From: Candidatus Bathyarchaeum sp.
Lineage (GTDB): Archaea; Thermoproteota; Bathyarchaeia; Bathyarchaeales; Bathyarchaeaceae
DNA: 5,961 nucleotides
Reading direction: 5' to 3'
Assembly (NCBI GenBank): GCA_004376385.1
Contig: SOJY01000159.1
Span: forward strand, 1-5,961
In this document: piece by piece, positions 5,095 to 5,961 of the stretch
Layout of the letters: every line of letters begins with the position of its first letter
How positions within the stretch are numbered: position 1 is the stretch's first letter
Notes under the pieces: model-generated
Told to the model about the DNA's origin: nothing
What the model saw: only the letters and a program-made list of their open reading frames with translations
Database searches by the model: none
Translations under genes and position numbers: made by a program

Positions 5095-5412
5095 ATGGGT
5101 GGAGGAAAAAAGAAACAATCCCTCAAACAAATGACAAAACCAAAGGCACCTAAACAACAAAAACAGAAAGACAAGGCGGGTGGACCACCAGTTGCAAAGA
5201 AGAACGTTGGATTGACCATGCCTGACATTAATAACAAAAAGGTATTGGACGAACTGAAAGGACTGAAAGTTCTTACACCTTCTGTGGCAGCTTCACGTTT
5301 TAATATACGCTTGAGCCTAGCAAAGACTTTCCTGAAAGAGCTAGAGAAACGGAAAATGGTTGAATACGTTTCCGGAGGAAAAAACCTCAAAATCTATAAG
5401 CGTCTAGATTGA
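5095..5412 (+). CDS. rps25e: 30S ribosomal protein S25e
   Basis: A 105-residue basic protein of the small ribosomal subunit, of a family found in archaea and eukaryotes but not bacteria. Residues 1-37 are a lysine/glutamine-rich flexible tail starting MGGGKKKQSLKQM, typical of archaeal S25e. Residues about 47-104 are the winged-helix core, with KVLDELKGLKVLTPSVAASRFNI in pieces around the conserved LTPSVAASRF turn, then SLAKTFLKELEKRKMVEYV and the wing GGKNLKIYK. Length and architecture are normal. The start is supported by GGTGA and a TATA box in the gap after tes. The next gene follows after 37 bp. Confidence 0.93.
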   Translation: MGGGKKKQSLKQMTKPKAPKQQKQKDKAGGPPVAKKNVGLTMPDINNKKVLDELKGLKVLTPSVAASRFNIRLSLAKTFLKELEKRKMVEYVSGGKNLKIYKRLD

Positions 5413-5413
5413 A

Positions 5414-5432
5414 TTTTTCTTTGATTGTTTTA
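5414..5432 (+). terminator. T-rich tract after rps25e
   Basis: The 19 bases from 5414 hold T-runs (TTTTTCTTTGATTGTTTTA) and follow directly on the S25e stop codon. Archaeal termination commonly uses such U-rich transcript ends without a hairpin. Read-through into the next gene remains possible. Confidence 0.4.
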
Positions 5433-5449
5433 GTGGGGAAAGACAAGAA

Positions 5450-5923
5450 TTGGATTTTCCTGAAAGAGTCTACACCAAGGATGAAGTGAAGCAGGCTCGA
5501 TCTTTTATTGAGAAAGGCTATAAACATGATTTGATGGCAGATGGAAGCCCAGATTTTGTGGCTAAAGTTGAAGAGGCCTTAGAGTTGATTAAAACTGCAG
5601 GATACTACGATTTTCTACGGACATACATCAGAGTTATTCGTGAGATCACTGGATTAAGTCAGCTTCGCGAACAAGAAGCCGCGATATGGTTTCACGTGAA
5701 AGCTCTTGATGATCCGGTTGATGATGCGGGTTTTATTATTCAAAAGGCTCAGCAGATGAAAGACTTCATTGAAGGACGGCTCTACTATGAGACTGCAGAA
5801 ATTCGGGCAGTAAACAAACGCATCGAATTCATCGAAACACTAAGAGACAAAACAGACGACCCCGCTTTGAAGAGAAGATGCGAAGAAAACCTCAAAAAAT
5901 GGAAAGAACAGCCATTTCCTTAA
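5450..5923 (+). CDS. Conserved-looking soluble helical protein, function unknown
   Basis: I do not recognise this 157-residue protein. It is highly charged, appears almost wholly helical, and has no signal peptide, membrane segment or zinc motif; its only Cys is residue 144. Distinct segments are EVKQARSFIEKGYKHDLMAD (11-30), AGYYDFLRTYIRVIREITG (50-68), REQEAAIWFHVKALDDP (73-89), and a long C-terminal helical region from about 95 that includes EGRLYYETAEIRAVNKRIEF (108-127). The order and polarity suggest a compact helical bundle with a coiled-coil tail. The start is TTG 5450: the frame is closed by TAG at 5405 and contains no ATG or GTG before 5450. The ribosome binding site is weak (GGGGAAA). 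The next ATG would drop 28 residues. It follows rps25e by 37 bp in the same direction, which hints at a translation-related role but does not show one. Confidence 0.75.
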   Translation: MDFPERVYTKDEVKQARSFIEKGYKHDLMADGSPDFVAKVEEALELIKTAGYYDFLRTYIRVIREITGLSQLREQEAAIWFHVKALDDPVDDAGFIIQKAQQMKDFIEGRLYYETAEIRAVNKRIEFIETLRDKTDDPALKRRCEENLKKWKEQPFP

Positions 5924-5925
5924 CG

Positions 5926-5949
5926 TTTTCACTGTTTACTTAGGTTTTC
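5926..5949 (+). terminator. T-rich tract after the last gene
   Basis: Three T-runs (GTTTTC, GTTTAC, GGTTTTC) occur in the 30 bases after the stop codon at 5921-5923. They may form a U-rich transcript end. The remaining bases to 5961 show no gene. Confidence 0.3.
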
Positions 5950-5961
5950 TGAAGTTATGTG

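Noticed and set aside
5073..5390. 105-codon minus-strand open frame over rps25e
   Set aside because: Phe/Pro-rich antisense of the lysine-rich S25e coding sequence.
1..5961. CRISPR arrays, tRNA or rRNA genes, insertion sequences, defence genes
   Set aside because: No regularly spaced repeats, cloverleaf sequence, transposase reading or terminal inverted repeats were seen on either strand.

Overview
The window looks archaeal, most likely from an uncultured Thermoproteota lineage such as Bathyarchaeia; the rank below Archaea is inference. The evidence is a complete ribosomal protein S25e gene (archaea and eukaryotes only), a TrmB-family regulator, a radical SAM protein closely resembling the archaeal tetraether lipid synthase Tes, winged-helix and MEDS-type proteins of kinds common in these archaea, and TATA-box promoters with very short leaders.

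Left third (1 to about 945): a minus-strand gene with a MEDS-like sensory domain runs off the left edge, and its 5' end appears disrupted. To its right lie two weak stretches that read like decayed coding sequence (plus strand about 401-692, minus strand 716-850), with no intact gene. This looks like an eroding accessory region.

Middle (946-2533): two small proteins with two membrane segments each, then a winged-helix protein with an unusual N-terminal run of three 13-residue repeats. The first membrane gene is followed, in the next reading frame, by a recognisable double zinc ribbon (C-x2-C-x10-C-x2-C), cut off by an apparent extra A in a poly-A run and a TAA codon. The winged-helix gene has a perfect 16-bp palindrome upstream and appears to be leaderless.

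Right half (2702-5961): a TrmB-like regulator (minus) and tes (plus) diverge from an 86-bp gap that holds a single palindromic TATA element, CATATATG. That layout suggests, without proving, that the regulator acts on tes and so on formation of membrane-spanning tetraether lipids. Downstream are rps25e, with its own TATA box and ribosome binding site, and an unrecognised soluble helical protein. These four genes are intact. Third-position base use in tes changes abruptly near 3915-3967, which suggests a mosaic gene. No tRNA, rRNA, CRISPR array, transposase or defence system was seen.
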